A program made the translations under genes and the position numbers. Positions 47,349 to 57,129 of a DNA stretch of 64,000 bases are shown in pieces (within the stretch, counting starts at the first letter, position 1; the number at the start of each line of letters is the position of its first letter). The notes beneath the pieces were generated by a model that was not told the DNA's origin, did no database searches, and saw only the letters and a list, made by a program, of their open reading frames with translations. Source of the stretch: Rohdeia sp041398665 (GTDB taxonomy: Bacteria; Planctomycetota; UBA1135; GCA-002686595); the NCBI GenBank assembly GCA_041398665.1, contig JAWKUH010000003.1:124001-188000 (forward strand), in the 5' to 3' direction.

Positions 47349-48584
47349 TCAGCCCGCTGCGCCGATCCAGCCGGCCCAAGCGAAGAACGCGACGACGACC
47401 GCGAGCACGAGGACGGTCCCGACGCGGTTCGCGTGGACGCCCGCCGGACCTCCGCGTCGCAGCAGCACGAGCAGTGCGAGTGCGAGCAGCGGCATGAAGC
47501 ACGCTCCCACGATCGCATAGAGCTTCTGCACCTCCTTGAACGACAGCCACAGCCCGCCGAGCGGGACGATCGCGAGCGCGAACGACCAGACGCGGTACGG
47601 CGCCGAGGCGACGAGCGAGGCGCTCGCGGGTCGCTCGTCGCCCCGCGCGAGGCTCCAGAAGTCCGCGAAGAGGTAGGGCACGGACTGCCACACGCCGACC
47701 AGGCTCGAGAACACCGCCGACCACGCGCCGACGAGGAAGACGAGTCGCATGGCGGGTCCGAGTTCGCCGTCGAGACGCTGCGCGAGCGCGACCACGAGTC
47801 CGGAGCCCTTGCCCTCGACCTCGATCGTGCTCCCGACGACGACCATGGCGAGCCCGAACAGCGCCGTCGCCGCGTAGCCGACCACAAGGTCGATCCGGCA
47901 CGTCGCGATCGCTCCGGGCCCCTCGCGCCCGACCTCGCGGATCCAGTAGCCGTAGCACAGGACCGTCAGCGTCCCGCCGACGCCGCCCATGAGTGCGATC
48001 GTCCAGCCCGGTCCGCGACCGTCGGCGTCGGGGACGGACGGGACGAACAGCCCGCGCAGCACCTCGCCGACGTCGGGGCGGAGCGCGACCGCCGTCGCGA
48101 TCGTCGCGGCGAACATGAGCGCGACGCTGACCGACATGAGTCGCTCGAACGCGCGGAAGCCGCCGCGCAGCGCGATCGCGAGCCCGACACCGCTGCACGC
48201 GACGCCGAAGACGATCTTGCCGGTCGTCGCGTCGTCGAAGACCGGGAGAAGGGCGTGGGTCGTGACGCCGCACGCTCCGACCAGTGCCGAGCCGACGAAC
48301 CAGCTCCAGGGCAGGAAGTAGAGCAGGAACAGGAAGCGCGCGGGACGCGGCACGCGGCCGAGCACGCCCTCGAGCAACGTCTCGCCGGTCGCGAGCTGCC
48401 ACCTCGCGAGGCCCTCGTTCAGCACGAACTTGAAGAACGCGCCGAGGACCACCGCCCAAAGCACGGACGTGCCCAGCACGCTGCCCGTGAACGCCGCCGT
48501 CGCGAGGTCGCCCGCGCCGACACCGGTGGCGGCGACGAGCAGCCCGGGACCGAGGATCGCGAGTCGGCTCGCGCGCGCGCTCAC
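47349..48584 (-). CDS. NRAMP-related membrane transporter lacking canonical metal motifs
   Basis: Intact, 411 residues, ~11 helices. The start LAILGPGLLVAATGVGAGDL aligns with NRAMP helix 1, where metal carriers have D-P-G-N; here it is G-A-G-D. The helix-6 region IALMGGVGGTLTVLCYGYWI lacks the Met-Pro-His motif. Other NRAMP-like features are VLWAVVLGAFFKFVLNEGLA with RWQLATGETLLEGV, and the Y-G-Y-W-I-R-E segment. It therefore belongs to the COG1914 superfamily but probably does not carry Mn/Fe in the usual way. GTG 48584 overlaps the sulfatase-like gene stop by 4 nt, so the two are co-translated. Confidence 0.87.
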   Translation of the reverse strand: MSARASRLAILGPGLLVAATGVGAGDLATAAFTGSVLGTSVLWAVVLGAFFKFVLNEGLARWQLATGETLLEGVLGRVPRPARFLFLLYFLPWSWFVGSALVGACGVTTHALLPVFDDATTGKIVFGVACSGVGLAIALRGGFRAFERLMSVSVALMFAATIATAVALRPDVGEVLRGLFVPSVPDADGRGPGWTIALMGGVGGTLTVLCYGYWIREVGREGPGAIATCRIDLVVGYAATALFGLAMVVVGSTIEVEGKGSGLVVALAQRLDGELGPAMRLVFLVGAWSAVFSSLVGVWQSVPYLFADFWSLARGDERPASASLVASAPYRVWSFALAIVPLGGLWLSFKEVQKLYAIVGACFMPLLALALLVLLRRGGPAGVHANRVGTVLVLAVVVAFFAWAGWIGAAG

Positions 48585-50185
48585 CGACCGCCGCCGCTCG
48601 TGCCGCCGCTGTCGCCGGAACCTTCGCCCTCCGAGCGGTCCGACCCCTCGTCGTCGGGCTTCGGCCGCGAGATGTAGCCGAGCTCGGCCAGGTTCTCGAG
48701 CGTCGCCGGGTCGTACTTGCCCGAGCGGTAGCGGAACTCGATCGCGTCGATCTCGTCCTGGTAGGTCGAGAGCATCTTCTCGAACGGCGCGGGGTCGTGC
48801 TCGACGGGCGAGCGCCCCGGCACGGCCGCGCGCGTCGAGCGCCAGGTCGTGCGGTCGAAGTCGAGTCGGTCGCCGTCCTCGAAGACGACGCGCGAGATCG
48901 TGCGGTAGGGCGACGGGTCGAAGCGCGGGTCGAGCGCGACGAGCTCCTCGAGGAAGAAGTCGGAGTAGTCGTACTCCGACAGGAACCAGTCGCGCGGCGT
49001 CGCGTCGCGCAGGTCGCGCGAGCGGTGGGGGTCGGCGCCGCTCGTGTCGGCGCCCGCGACGCGGAGGATCGTCGACCACACGTCGACGTTCGACACCATG
49101 CGGTCGTCGACGACCGTGCCGGCGCCCTCGCCGTGCGGGTACTTCACGATCAGCGGGACCCACAGGAGTTCGCGCTCGACCGAGAGCTGGTGCGACCAAC
49201 GCCCGCCCTCGCCGAGGTGCTCGCCGTGGTCGGAGGTGACGACGACGAGCGTGTCGTCGTAGCGCCCGATCTCGCGCAACCAGTCGACGAGGTGGCCGAC
49301 CGCGCGGTCGACCGTGGCGAGCTCCTCGTCGTAGGCCACGCGCATCTCCTCCGTGTCGACGGACACCGCGCCGATCATGATCTCGCGCTCGCGGTCGTCG
49401 AGCTCGCGCGCCTGTCGCTCGTACATCGCGTCGGTCCCTCCGAACCGACCGCGGAAGGGCTTCGGCGGCTGGTAGGGGAAGTGCGGCTCGATGAAGTTGA
49501 AGAACAGGAAGAAGGGCTCGTTCGGTCCGACGTTCGCGATCTCGCGCTTCGCGAGCGCGATGGTGCGTCCGGCGGAACTCGTCTGGAGCGGCTGGGGCAC
49601 CTTCCACTCCGACGGCCAGTCGGCGTAGCCCTTCGGCAGCGACTTCGTGTCCCGGAACGCGTCGACGAAGATCTCGAAGCCGTCGTCGAGCCCGCTCCGC
49701 TCGGAGACCCAGGAGTTGTTCGAGAGGCCGAACGTCCGGTAGCCGCGCGCGGCGAGTCGTTTCGCGATCAGACGGTCGGGGTCCGGGAGGTCGGGCGACC
49801 GGTGGAGCCCCTTCTTCAGCGAGACCTCGGGCGAGATCCAGTGCGTCCAGTTCATCCCGTGCTCGCCCGGCCACAGCCCGGTGAACAGCGAGGCGTGCGA
49901 CGGCAGCGTCCACGGTGCGGCGGATCGCGCGTCGCGGTAGAGCACGGCGTCCTGCCGCGCGAACGCGTCGATCCGCGGCGTCGTCTCCCGCTCGTAGCCG
50001 TAGCACGAGAAGTGGTCGGCGCGAGCCGTGTCGATCACGACCAGGACGACGTTCGGCGGCCGCTTTCCGCCGCCCTCGTCGCAGCCCGTCCCGAGCGCCG
50101 CGGACGCGAGGAGGGCGAGCGTGGCGAGGACGCGCGCGCACACGCGGCGGCGTCGGACGGTGGCGTCGGTGGTCGGCGTGGGCAT
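48581..50185 (-). CDS. Sulfatase-fold (alkaline phosphatase superfamily) lipoprotein with Thr nucleophile
   Basis: Intact, 534 residues, lipoprotein signal LATLALLASAALGTGCDEGG. Alkaline-phosphatase superfamily motifs: NVVLVVIDTARADHFSCYGY (metal Asp), SAAPWTLPSHASLFTGLWPG (nucleophile loop), FFNFIEPHFPYQPP, DTLVVVTSDHGEHLGEGG (metal Asp-His) and SNVDVWSTILRVAGAD. In sulfatases the nucleophile loop is C-x-P-S-R with a Cys that becomes formylglycine; here it is T-L-P-S-H, so Thr is the likely nucleophile and the enzyme may be a phosphodiesterase or phospho-transferase rather than a sulfatase. It is divergent from two membrane glycosyltransferase-like genes. Confidence 0.9.
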   Translation of the reverse strand: MPTPTTDATVRRRRVCARVLATLALLASAALGTGCDEGGGKRPPNVVLVVIDTARADHFSCYGYERETTPRIDAFARQDAVLYRDARSAAPWTLPSHASLFTGLWPGEHGMNWTHWISPEVSLKKGLHRSPDLPDPDRLIAKRLAARGYRTFGLSNNSWVSERSGLDDGFEIFVDAFRDTKSLPKGYADWPSEWKVPQPLQTSSAGRTIALAKREIANVGPNEPFFLFFNFIEPHFPYQPPKPFRGRFGGTDAMYERQARELDDREREIMIGAVSVDTEEMRVAYDEELATVDRAVGHLVDWLREIGRYDDTLVVVTSDHGEHLGEGGRWSHQLSVERELLWVPLIVKYPHGEGAGTVVDDRMVSNVDVWSTILRVAGADTSGADPHRSRDLRDATPRDWFLSEYDYSDFFLEELVALDPRFDPSPYRTISRVVFEDGDRLDFDRTTWRSTRAAVPGRSPVEHDPAPFEKMLSTYQDEIDAIEFRYRSGKYDPATLENLAELGYISRPKPDDEGSDRSEGEGSGDSGGTSGGGR

Positions 50186-50414
50186 CGTCGGTCCGGCGTT
50201 CCTCGTCCGGACCCTCGAAGGTAACGGGCCGGGGCGGGGACGCGCCGGAGCGCGCGTCGACTTTCCCGCGGCGCGTTCACGTCGTCGGCGACCGAGCGCC
50301 GCCGGCTTGACCGCGGCCGTGCGCCCTGCGAGCTTGGCCCGTCGGTCGTCGCAGCTCCGCGGGCGCGCAGGACCGATCCCGCTCGAGCCCGCGCCGCGAA
50401 CCACGCGAACCGAC

Positions 50415-52128
50415 GTGTCCCCGATCGAACGAGACGACGCAGCACGGGCCGGTGCCGACGGGGACGGGGCGAGCGGCGCCGAGCGCCAGGGCGCGCGCAG
50501 GGGGCGGATCGCGACGCCGCTCCTCGTGCTGCTGCTCCTCACGGTCGCCGTGCGACTCGTCGTGATCCTCGTCCCGTCGCCGGACTTCTACCACCCGGGG
50601 CGCGGCACGCTCGACGGCGAGGAGCTGCTGCGCGGCAACGGCGCACGCGACCTGATCGAGGGGCTGCTGCTGCCCTTCCAGGACTACCAGGGCAACGACT
50701 TCTGGGGCGGTTCGCTCGTGCTCAGCGTCCTCGCCGTGCCGGCCTTCCTCGCGTTCGGACCGAAGGTCTTCGCGCTGCGGCTGTCGACCGTTCCGATCGC
50801 GCTGCTCGCGACGGCGTGCGTGTTCCTGATCCTCGACCGTTGGGTGTCGCGCAGGGCCGCCTGGATCGGCGGACTGCTGATGGCGTTCACGCCGCCCGGC
50901 TACACCTACTACTTCTCCATGGCGTACGGCGCGCACATGGAGAGCACGGCGCTCGGCCTGCTCGCGTTCCTGACGCTGTTCTCCGCGCTCGACCGGCCGT
51001 CGCTCGCGCGCTTCGCCGCGTTCGGGCTCGTCAGCGGTTTTGCGCTCAGCTTCGGGTACGGCTTCCTGGTCGTGCTCCTACTCCTGCTCGGCGCGTGGTT
51101 CGTGCACGACAAGCTGTTCTTCGCGACGCGCTGGTTCGCCGCCGCCGCGGTCGGCTACGTCGTCGGCTTCCTGCCGTGGATCCGCTACCACCTGACGCAC
51201 CAGGGCGTGGCCGGCGACCTCTACGGCGTCGGACTCACCGCGCACTTCGGTGCCGACGTCGAGCAGGGCGAGGGGGCGGCGACGAAGCTCGCGGGCTTCT
51301 TCGCGCGCGACTACGCCGACTCCTTCTGGTTCCGCGACGCGCTGCCCGTCGACGGGCGCGCGCTCGGGTTCGTCCTCGCGATCCTTCTGTTCGCGGGTGG
51401 CGCGCGGCCGCGTGGCGTTGGCGCGCCGACGTGGTGCGCGAGCCGCGCGCGCCCTCGCCACGCGTCGTCCGCAGGGCGGTGCGATCGGTCCGATCGTCTT
51501 CCTCGGTGCGTTCCCGCCGCTGTTCCTCGCGGCCTACTTCCTGAGCGACTTCGACATCGGGCGGCGCTGGCCCTGGGCGCTGTACTACCGCTACCTGATG
51601 ATCCTGCACCCTTACCTCGCCGTCACGTTCGCGGCGGCGCTGGGAGCGTGCGCGACGACGTCGGTGCGGAGGAGGGCGGCGGCGATCGTGACCGGCGCGA
51701 TCTGCGCGCTGTGCCTCGCGGGAACGCTCGGGCGGCTCGAGTTCGATCGCGTGGACGAGCACCTCGCCGATCCCGGCTACTCGATGAACGCCTTCGGGCG
51801 CTTCGTCTACATCCGCTACGGCGTCGATCGCGAGCGGCTCGGCGCGTTCGTCGAGCGCTTCGAGGCCGAACGGCCTCCCGCGGAGCCTTCGACGAGCCTC
51901 TGGATGAGTCGCTCGGCAACCAGTACCGTTTCATGGTGTCGCCGGACGGCGCGGCTGCAAGTCTGACCGAGCAGGGGCGCGCGGCCTACCGCAAGACCTA
52001 CGAGTTCCCGAGGTCGCGGGTCGCGGCGCCGTACAGGAAGTACTTCCCGCCGGTCGACGAACGACGCAACGCACGATCAGGCGAGCACGGAACACGAGGC
52101 CGCCGGCGAACGCCGGTGCGGGCGCTAG
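50415..52128 (+). CDS. Polytopic membrane protein, GT39/PMT-like (frameshifted), first of two paralogues
   Basis: From GTG 50415: a basic cytoplasmic N-terminus, first helix TPLLVLLLLTVAVRLVVILV, then a periplasmic loop with DYQGNDFWGGSLVLSVLAVP, RWVSRRAAWIGGLLMAFTPP, GYTYYFSMAYGAHMESTALG, FALSFGYGFLVVLLLLLGAW and AAVGYVVGFLPWIRYHLTHQ. The arrangement resembles dolichyl-phosphate mannosyltransferase-type (GT-C fold) enzymes. A frame change near 51420 leads to FPPLFLAAYFLSDFDIGRRW and a C-terminal domain (DPGYSMNAFGRFVYIRYGVD), another near 51890 to SLGNQYRFMVSPDG. The 3' end is not clear; it should lie near 52050-52128. Probably transfers a sugar from a lipid carrier; substrate unknown. Confidence 0.75.
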
Positions 52129-52131
52129 CCG

Positions 52132-53533
52132 CTGAGACGGCCGGCCGCGAGCCGCGCGACGGGACTCGTCGTCCTCGCGCTGCTGGCGTTCGCCGTCGAG
52201 ATGTTGATCGTCGCGGCGCCGAAGATCGACCTGCTCGGCGCGGCGTGGGAGCGGCGGGCACCACCACAGCGCGAGGAGTTCGCGCGCGGCAACATCGCGG
52301 TCGAGATCGTGCGCGGCCCGCTGTTCGCGATCTACGACTACCAGTGGGCGACGTTCTTCGGCGGGAGCCTCGTCGTCGGACTGCTCGCGATCCCCCTGTT
52401 CCAGCTGTTCGGGTCGTCGCTGCTCGTCCTCAAGATGGTGCCGGCGCTCTTCCAGGCAGCGGCGGCGGCCTGCGCGTTCGGACTGCTCGACCGCGTCGCG
52501 TCGCGGCGCGCCGCGTGGATCGGGGGCCTCCTGCTCGCGCTCGGGATGCCCGGCTACTCCGCGATCGGCACCATCGCCTGGGGCGTGCACCTCGAGCTCA
52601 ACACGTTCGTGCTCGCCGCGATGTGGCTGTACGCGACGATCGTCGACGCGCAGGGGCCGGCGACGAAGCGCTGGCTCGCGCTGGGTCTGCTCGGCGGCTT
52701 CGCGACGTGGTTCGGCTACGGCTTCACGATCACCATCGCGACGATCGGCGTGGTCGAGCTGGTCCGCAACCGGCGCTTCCTCGTGTCGCGTGCGTTTCCC
52801 GTGCTCCTCGCGGGCTTCGTCGTCGGCTTCCTGCCCTGGATCGTCTACAACGTCGCGAACGACTTCAGCGGCCTCGAGATCTACGGGGCGGGCGCCGGCG
52901 AGCACTTCTCAGGAAGCGCGACGTCCTCGATCGGCTCGCGCGTCGTGCTGCTGCTCACCGAGCTGTTGCCGGAGAGCATGGGCTTCCGCGACGACTGGTT
53001 CGGGAACGGGCGCGCGGTCGGAGCCGTCGTGATGGTCGTGCTGCTGGCCGCCGCCGTGCCCGGCGTGCGCGCGTTGGTGCGCCGGGGAGCGGTGGGCGCG
53101 CCGTTGCTCGTGTTCCCGGCGCTCTACCTCGTCGCGTTCCTCGGCGGCGACTTCTTCGAGACCGCGGCGAGCTGGACGGCGCTGCCGCAGCTCCGCTACC
53201 TCTGCCCGCTGCACCCGCCGTTGCTGCTCGTCGCGGGCATCGGCTTCGACCGACTCGCGCGGCGCGTCCCTCTGGGTCGCCTCGCGCTCGGTGTCGCCGC
53301 TGCGTTGCTCGCGCTGATCGCTGCCGGCAACGCCGCGCTCGTCGACCGCAGCAATACTGGGAGCCCTCGCGCGCATCCCCGCGCACTCCGGCTACGGGCA
53401 CGGCGTCTGGCTCGTCGAGCGTTTCGGCACCGACCCTGACGCCATGCTCCGCATCGCGCGGGCCGCGATCCGAAGCACGCCCGAGCAGCGCGACGATCTT
53501 CTTCAAGGGCATCGCCGGAACGCCTGCTCATGA
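52132..53533 (+). CDS. Polytopic membrane protein, GT39/PMT-like (frameshifted), second paralogue
   Basis: Clearly paralogous to the preceding gene: YDYQWATFFGGSLVVGLLAI, RVASRRAAWIGGLLLALGMP, GYSAIGTIAWGVHLELNTF, GFATWFGYGFTITIATIGVV and FVVGFLPWIVYNVANDFSGL align with it block by block. The first helix GLVVLALLAFAVEMLIVAAP begins before the first ATG (52201), so the true start is upstream, blocked by TAG 52126; an indel or non-standard start is implied. A frame change near 53355 gives a C-terminal segment RIPAHSGYGHGVWLVERFG ending at 53533. Tandem duplication of a GT-C-type enzyme suggests two related sugar transfers. Confidence 0.75.
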
Positions 53534-53700
53534 CGGCCTCGCCGGACAACGTCGAGGACCTCGAGAACACTGAGGCGCGGCGGCGCACCGATGCGGCCTG
53601 CGCACGTCGCCGCCCCGCAGCGAGCGCAAGTGGTTCGAGCCTCGGCGTCGACGTGACGCAAGAGGTTGAGCGCGCTACTGCGTGACCGTGCCCGGGGCGG

Positions 53701-54150
53701 ATGGCGGATGAGGGGCGGGGCGAGCGTGCGGCGGGTGGTGCGGTGATCGCGCGCATTGCGAGCTACCTGCGGTGGGACGGCGAGCGGACGATGGTCTCGA
53801 TGTTCGTCGTGCTGCGACGCGATCAGGCGTTCACCATCGTTGCGGACCAGGTCGGCACGACCGCGGATCGCATCGAGAGGTTCGAGCTCGAGGCTCCGGA
53901 CGGCGTGTTCCCGGACGGGCGCATCGTCGAGTTCGACTTCGTGTTCCATCGCACGCCGGGCGACCTGGGTGATCTGCTTCACCGTCTCCTCGCGGATGCG
54001 CTCGAGCGTGGCGCCGTCCTCGCGTGGCTCGGGTTCGAGGGCTCGTTCCACTTCGACCACTCCTCACACGCGACATCGCAACGTTGGAAAAGGCGTCGCC
54101 GACGACGAAGGTGTCGCGGTCGCGAACGACGAGGGCCTCGAGGGGAGGCT
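53701..54150 (+). CDS. Small hypothetical protein next to the repeat cluster
   Basis: From ATG 53701: VIARIASYLRWDGERTMVSM, FVVLRRDQAFTIVADQVGT, ERFELEAPDGVFPDGRIVEF, DFVFHRTPGDLGDLLHRLLA. The composition and periodicity fit a real ~140-residue alpha/beta protein of unknown family. After ~54080 the frame runs into Arg-rich sequence and then repeat DNA; a shift near 54090 to a frame reading VADDEGVAVANDEGLEGRLG would give an acidic tail, so the true end is uncertain (54100-54200). The nearest repeat end begins at 54228. Confidence 0.5.
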
Positions 54151-54227
54151 TGGTCGGAGTGTGTGGCGGCGGCGAGGAGGTGTCTCGTACCTGATTGCGA
54201 CGGTGTGGTCTGCGCTGTCCCCCGCGG

Positions 54228-54320
54228 TACGGAGTCAGGCACCAATCCGTCGATGGACCGACCACGCGGTACGGAGTCAGCACCAATCCGTCGATGGACC
54301 GACCAAGAGTGCCGCACGAG
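54228..54320 (+). repeat. Two extra tandem copies of the repeat-element 5' end
   Basis: 54228-54264 and 54270-54320 both begin TACGGAGTCAG and contain CCAATCCGTCGATGGACCGA. The second runs through to GTGCCGCACGAG. They precede full copy A directly, giving three direct ends at 54228, 54270 and 54327, as if elements inserted into or recombined at their own ends. Confidence 0.85.
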
Positions 54321-54326
54321 CAGGCG

Positions 54327-54583
54327 TACGGAGTCAGACACCAATCCGCCGATGGACCGACCAGAAAGTGCCGCACGAGCGTGAGTGTCGCACGAGAGTT
54401 GCTCCAGTTCCCACGGCCGACCCGCGCCACAGCGCTCGACCAGCGCCTCGAGGTGCCAGCACCCCGGCGCGTCGTACTTCGGTCGGCTGGGACTGGTCGA
54501 AGGCCCGACCAGGTGCGGCTGGAGGCACTCCGTTCGTCGGGCACCTTTGGTCGGTCCATCGACATGTGAGTCTGACGCCGTAC
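54327..54583 (+). repeat. MITE-like element, copy A (257 bp)
   Basis: Bounded by ~52-bp imperfect terminal inverted repeats: TACGGAGTCAGACACC... at 54327 and its complement ...GTCTGACGCCGTA ending 54583. The conserved terminal core is CGATGGACCGACCA, followed inward by GTGCC and ACGAG. The interior contains a second inverted pair (CGACCAG near 54439, CTGGTCG near 54494), so the whole element can fold as a nested hairpin. It has no coding capacity. Copies B and C are at 55099 and 56757. Confidence 0.85.
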
Positions 54584-55098
54584 TCTTACCGACGCCGTAC
54601 TCGGTCGTCGAGTGGCGCGCGGTCGCGGTACTCGGTCCCGGTTCTCCTCGAGCAGCAGTTGCCCAGGAGGCAATGAACTGGGATCGGCACACTGCGGCAC
54701 TGTCCGTCGTCGTCCACTTCATGATGGAGTTCGGCGTCGTCCTGGAGATTCGAGTCCTCAGTGCTCTTCGTCGCGCGTTCTCGCCTGATGTCGGCGGCCT
54801 TCGCCGTCGGCTCCCTTGCATCGCCGTCGTCGGTGCCGGCATCTATGTCCTCACGGCGGGAGGATAAAGGTGTGGCGCGTTCGTGACGGCCATGGGTCCG
54901 GGCCATGTGTCCTCGGACGGGGCGGCGGCGGTGACTCGTGCTGCACCGCCTGTAGCGACCGTCGGACTGATCGGTGGGTGCATGATCCTGGCTGGGGTGC
55001 TCATCGGCAGGGGGCGATCGGACTGACGGCGATGTGTCGGCAGTTGGTGGCCCGGCAGGTGGCACTCCAGGTGGCATGCGTTCGGTGTGTCGCTGGTG
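54584..55098. other. Inter-repeat region without an intact gene
   Basis: 515 bp between repeat copies A and B. GACGCCGTACTC of the copy A end is duplicated just outside it (54591-54602). A plus-strand stretch from ATG 54674 to 54867 has no recognisable features, and a small transporter-like remnant lies at 54892-55026. Nothing else is convincing. Confidence 0.45.
54892..55026 (+). pseudogene. Possible C-terminal remnant of an EamA-type transporter
   Basis: A 44-codon frame from ATG 54892 ends with VATVGLIGGCMILAGVLIGR and GRSD before TGA 55026. Its helix resembles the last helix of EamA/DMT carriers (G-x-x-L-I-x-A-G-V-x-L). No upstream helices are visible, so if real it is a fragment stranded between repeat copies. 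This is a weak call from a single helix. Confidence 0.25.
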
Positions 55099-55369
55099 TA
55101 CGGAGTCAGGCTCCAATCCGTCGATGGACCGACCAAGAGTGCCGCACGAGCCGGAGTGCCGCACGGGAGCGTCTGAGTCTGAGTCTCACGCTTCGACCCG
55201 CGCCACCGCGGCGGCGATCGCGACCAGCGACCGAGGTGCCAGCGCTCCGGCGCGTCGTGCTTCGGTGGGTCTAGACCGACTGGTCGAAGGCCCGACCCGG
55301 TGCGGCGGAGCATTCGCTCGTCGGACACCATTGGTCGGTCCATCGACGAATGTGAGTCTGACGCCGTAC
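55099..55369 (+). repeat. MITE-like element, copy B (271 bp)
   Basis: Same ends as copy A (TACGGAGTCAGGCTCC... at 55099; ...GTCTGACGCCGTA ending 55369). The interior shares CGAGGTGCCAGCGCTCCGGC and GACTGGTCGAAGGCCCGACC with the other copies, and adds CTGAGTCTGAGTCTCACGCT near 55170. It abuts a plus-strand gene fragment that begins immediately after it. Confidence 0.88.
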
Positions 55370-55375
55370 TGCGGA

Positions 55376-55514
55376 CGTCCACCCCGCTCTGCAGTCGTGG
55401 ATCTACGAGTGGCAACCGTTCGTCGACACGCCCGCGGCCTTCGAAGCCTTCATGGGGCACACGCAGTCCGTGGCGGGCCTCGACGCGCTCGTCATCGGCC
55501 GAAAGGCGCGCTGA
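55376..55514 (+). pseudogene. C-terminal gene fragment adjoining repeat copy B
   Basis: Directly after the repeat, one frame reads HPALQSWIYEWQPFVDTPAA, FEAFMGHTQSVAGLDALVIG and RKAR before TGA 55514. The composition (aromatic, amphipathic) is unlike shadow ORFs and looks like the last ~46 residues of a folded protein, perhaps an enzyme. There is no start and nothing upstream continues it, so it was probably truncated when the element inserted or by deletion between copies. The family is unknown. Confidence 0.4.
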
Positions 55515-55532
55515 GCGCAGAGCGCGACCTGC

Positions 55533-56685
55533 TCAACTTCGGAACTTCTTGCCGACCTCGGTGAGGAAGGTGCGCAGCTTCTCGTCGACCTTCGAAACGG
55601 TGAACGGGTTGGCAGCGATCTCGCGCAGGAGCGGGTCGGTGTCGACGCGCTTCTTGAGGGCGGCGAGCTTGGACTGGACATCGCGGTAGGCCTTCGAACG
55701 GTCGGCGGGCGACTCCGCCTTCGAGGCGGCGAGCAGCGCATTGCCGAGCCCGAGTTCGATGTTCCTCATGACGGCGTCCAGCCGCGACAGGGAGGCCGCC
55801 GGATCTCCCGCGCCCCCAGCCCCGCGAAAAGCCTCGGTGATCGCGCGTTTCAAGAGCGCGATCTCGTTCGCGAGTTCGTCCATCGTCTCCCGCCAGAAGC
55901 GGTGCGCCTCGGCATAGGCCTCGGGCTGCGCGGGCGGAGCCGCCGCAGCGCTCCCATCGAAGAGGTCGACGACCCTCTTCAGGAGTTCCGTGGCTTCGAA
56001 GATCCGCGCGTTCGCGCCGAGCTTGGACGCCTCGCTGATCATGGGCACGACACGTCCCTTGAGCGACGGATCCTTGGCGAGCACGTCCTTGGTTTTCGTG
56101 GCGACCCAGGCCTTCAGTTCTTCCCACAGCTTTTGCGCCTCGGCCGTCACCGCTTCGCGCCGTTCCTCCTCTTCGGCTCCCGCGATCGCCGCTTCAGCAA
56201 GCCCGTCCCAGCCAACGGGCTTGTACGGTGCGTCCTGGCGAACACCCGTGACTCGGAGTGTGTCGTCGAGCACGTCACCGCCTCCGCCCGGCGCCGACGC
56301 TCCGTCTCCATCGGGCGCGTCGAGCTCGTCCTCTTCGGCGCGCTCGGCAACCGATCTTCAACCGTTGCAGCGCCTTATCCGCCGACCTGACGATCTTCGA
56401 GTCGATGCCCTCGACGACGAGCACACCACCCTCGCGCCTGACCGTGCCCTCGCGGCAGATCACACCACTCTTCTTGAGTGCCTTGACGAGGACGATGCTC
56501 TGCGGGTCGCCGAGGAGCAGTGCGCGGCCCTTCCACGGTCTGCCGCTCACCTTGAACTCGATCGGCTCCTTCGTCACAAAGACCGGCGCTTTCTCGCCCT
56601 CGTAGCGCTTCAACCGATCCTTCATGAAGGTTCGGTAGCGGTCCCAGTCCTCGAGGTCTTCGAGCGTGAGCAGTTTCGTGGACAT
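55533..56685 (-). CDS. Hypothetical two-part cytoplasmic protein (one frameshift)
   Basis: ATG 56685 begins MSTKLLTLEDLEDWDRYRTF, then VTKEPIEFKVSGRPWKGRAL, PQSIVLVKALKKSGVICREG and VVEGIDSKIVRSADKALQRL. An indel near 56355 joins a linker rich in Asp/Glu/Gly and a second part that is helical and coiled-coil-like: REAVTAEAQKLWEELKAWVA, EAYAEAHRFWRETMDELANE, LDAVMRNIELGLGNALLAAS and SKVDEKLRTFLTEVGKKFRS at 55533. It is soluble with no signal. I recognise no family. It lies between repeat copies B and C in the accessory region. Confidence 0.65.
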
Positions 56686-56756
56686 CGTCGAGATCAGATC
56701 AGTGGCGGTGGCCCGACCGGCGCATCGTAGCCGGCGAGCGTACGGAGTCACGAGCG

Positions 56757-57008
56757 TACGGAGTCAGACACCAATCCGTCGATGGACCGACCAAGAGTGC
56801 CGCACGAGAGCGTCTGAGTCTGCGTCTCACGCTTCGACCCGCGCCACCGTGACGATCGCGACCAGCGCCCGAGGTGCCAGCGCTCCGGCGCGTCATGCTT
56901 CGGTCGGCTTGGACGGACTGGTCGGAGGCCCGACCCGGTGGGGACGGAGCACTCGCTCGTCGGGCACTATTGGTCGGTCCATCGACGAATGTGAGTCTGA
57001 CGCCGTAC
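56757..57008 (+). repeat. MITE-like element, copy C (252 bp)
   Basis: Ends TACGGAGTCAGACACC at 56757 and GTCTGACGCCGTA at 57008. Interior nearly identical to copy B (CTGAGTCTGCGTCTCACGCT, CGAGGTGCCAGCGCTCCGGC, GACTGGTCGGAGGCCCGACC). A partial duplicate of the end, TACGGAGTCA, precedes it at 56741. Confidence 0.88.
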
Positions 57009-57129
57009 TGTGGGAGCTCCACGCCGAGCACCTCGAGAGCGACGCGGAGTACGCGGAACGCGTGGAGCGCATCGTCAGGGCCGCCCTCGACGCCGTGGCG
57101 TAGGAACATCCGAAGAGGACTCCGCACTC

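Noticed and set aside
54195..54569. Plus-strand open frames within the repeat cluster containing repeated S-M-D-R-P-like words
   Set aside because: They are translations of the repeat ends in different frames, not proteins.
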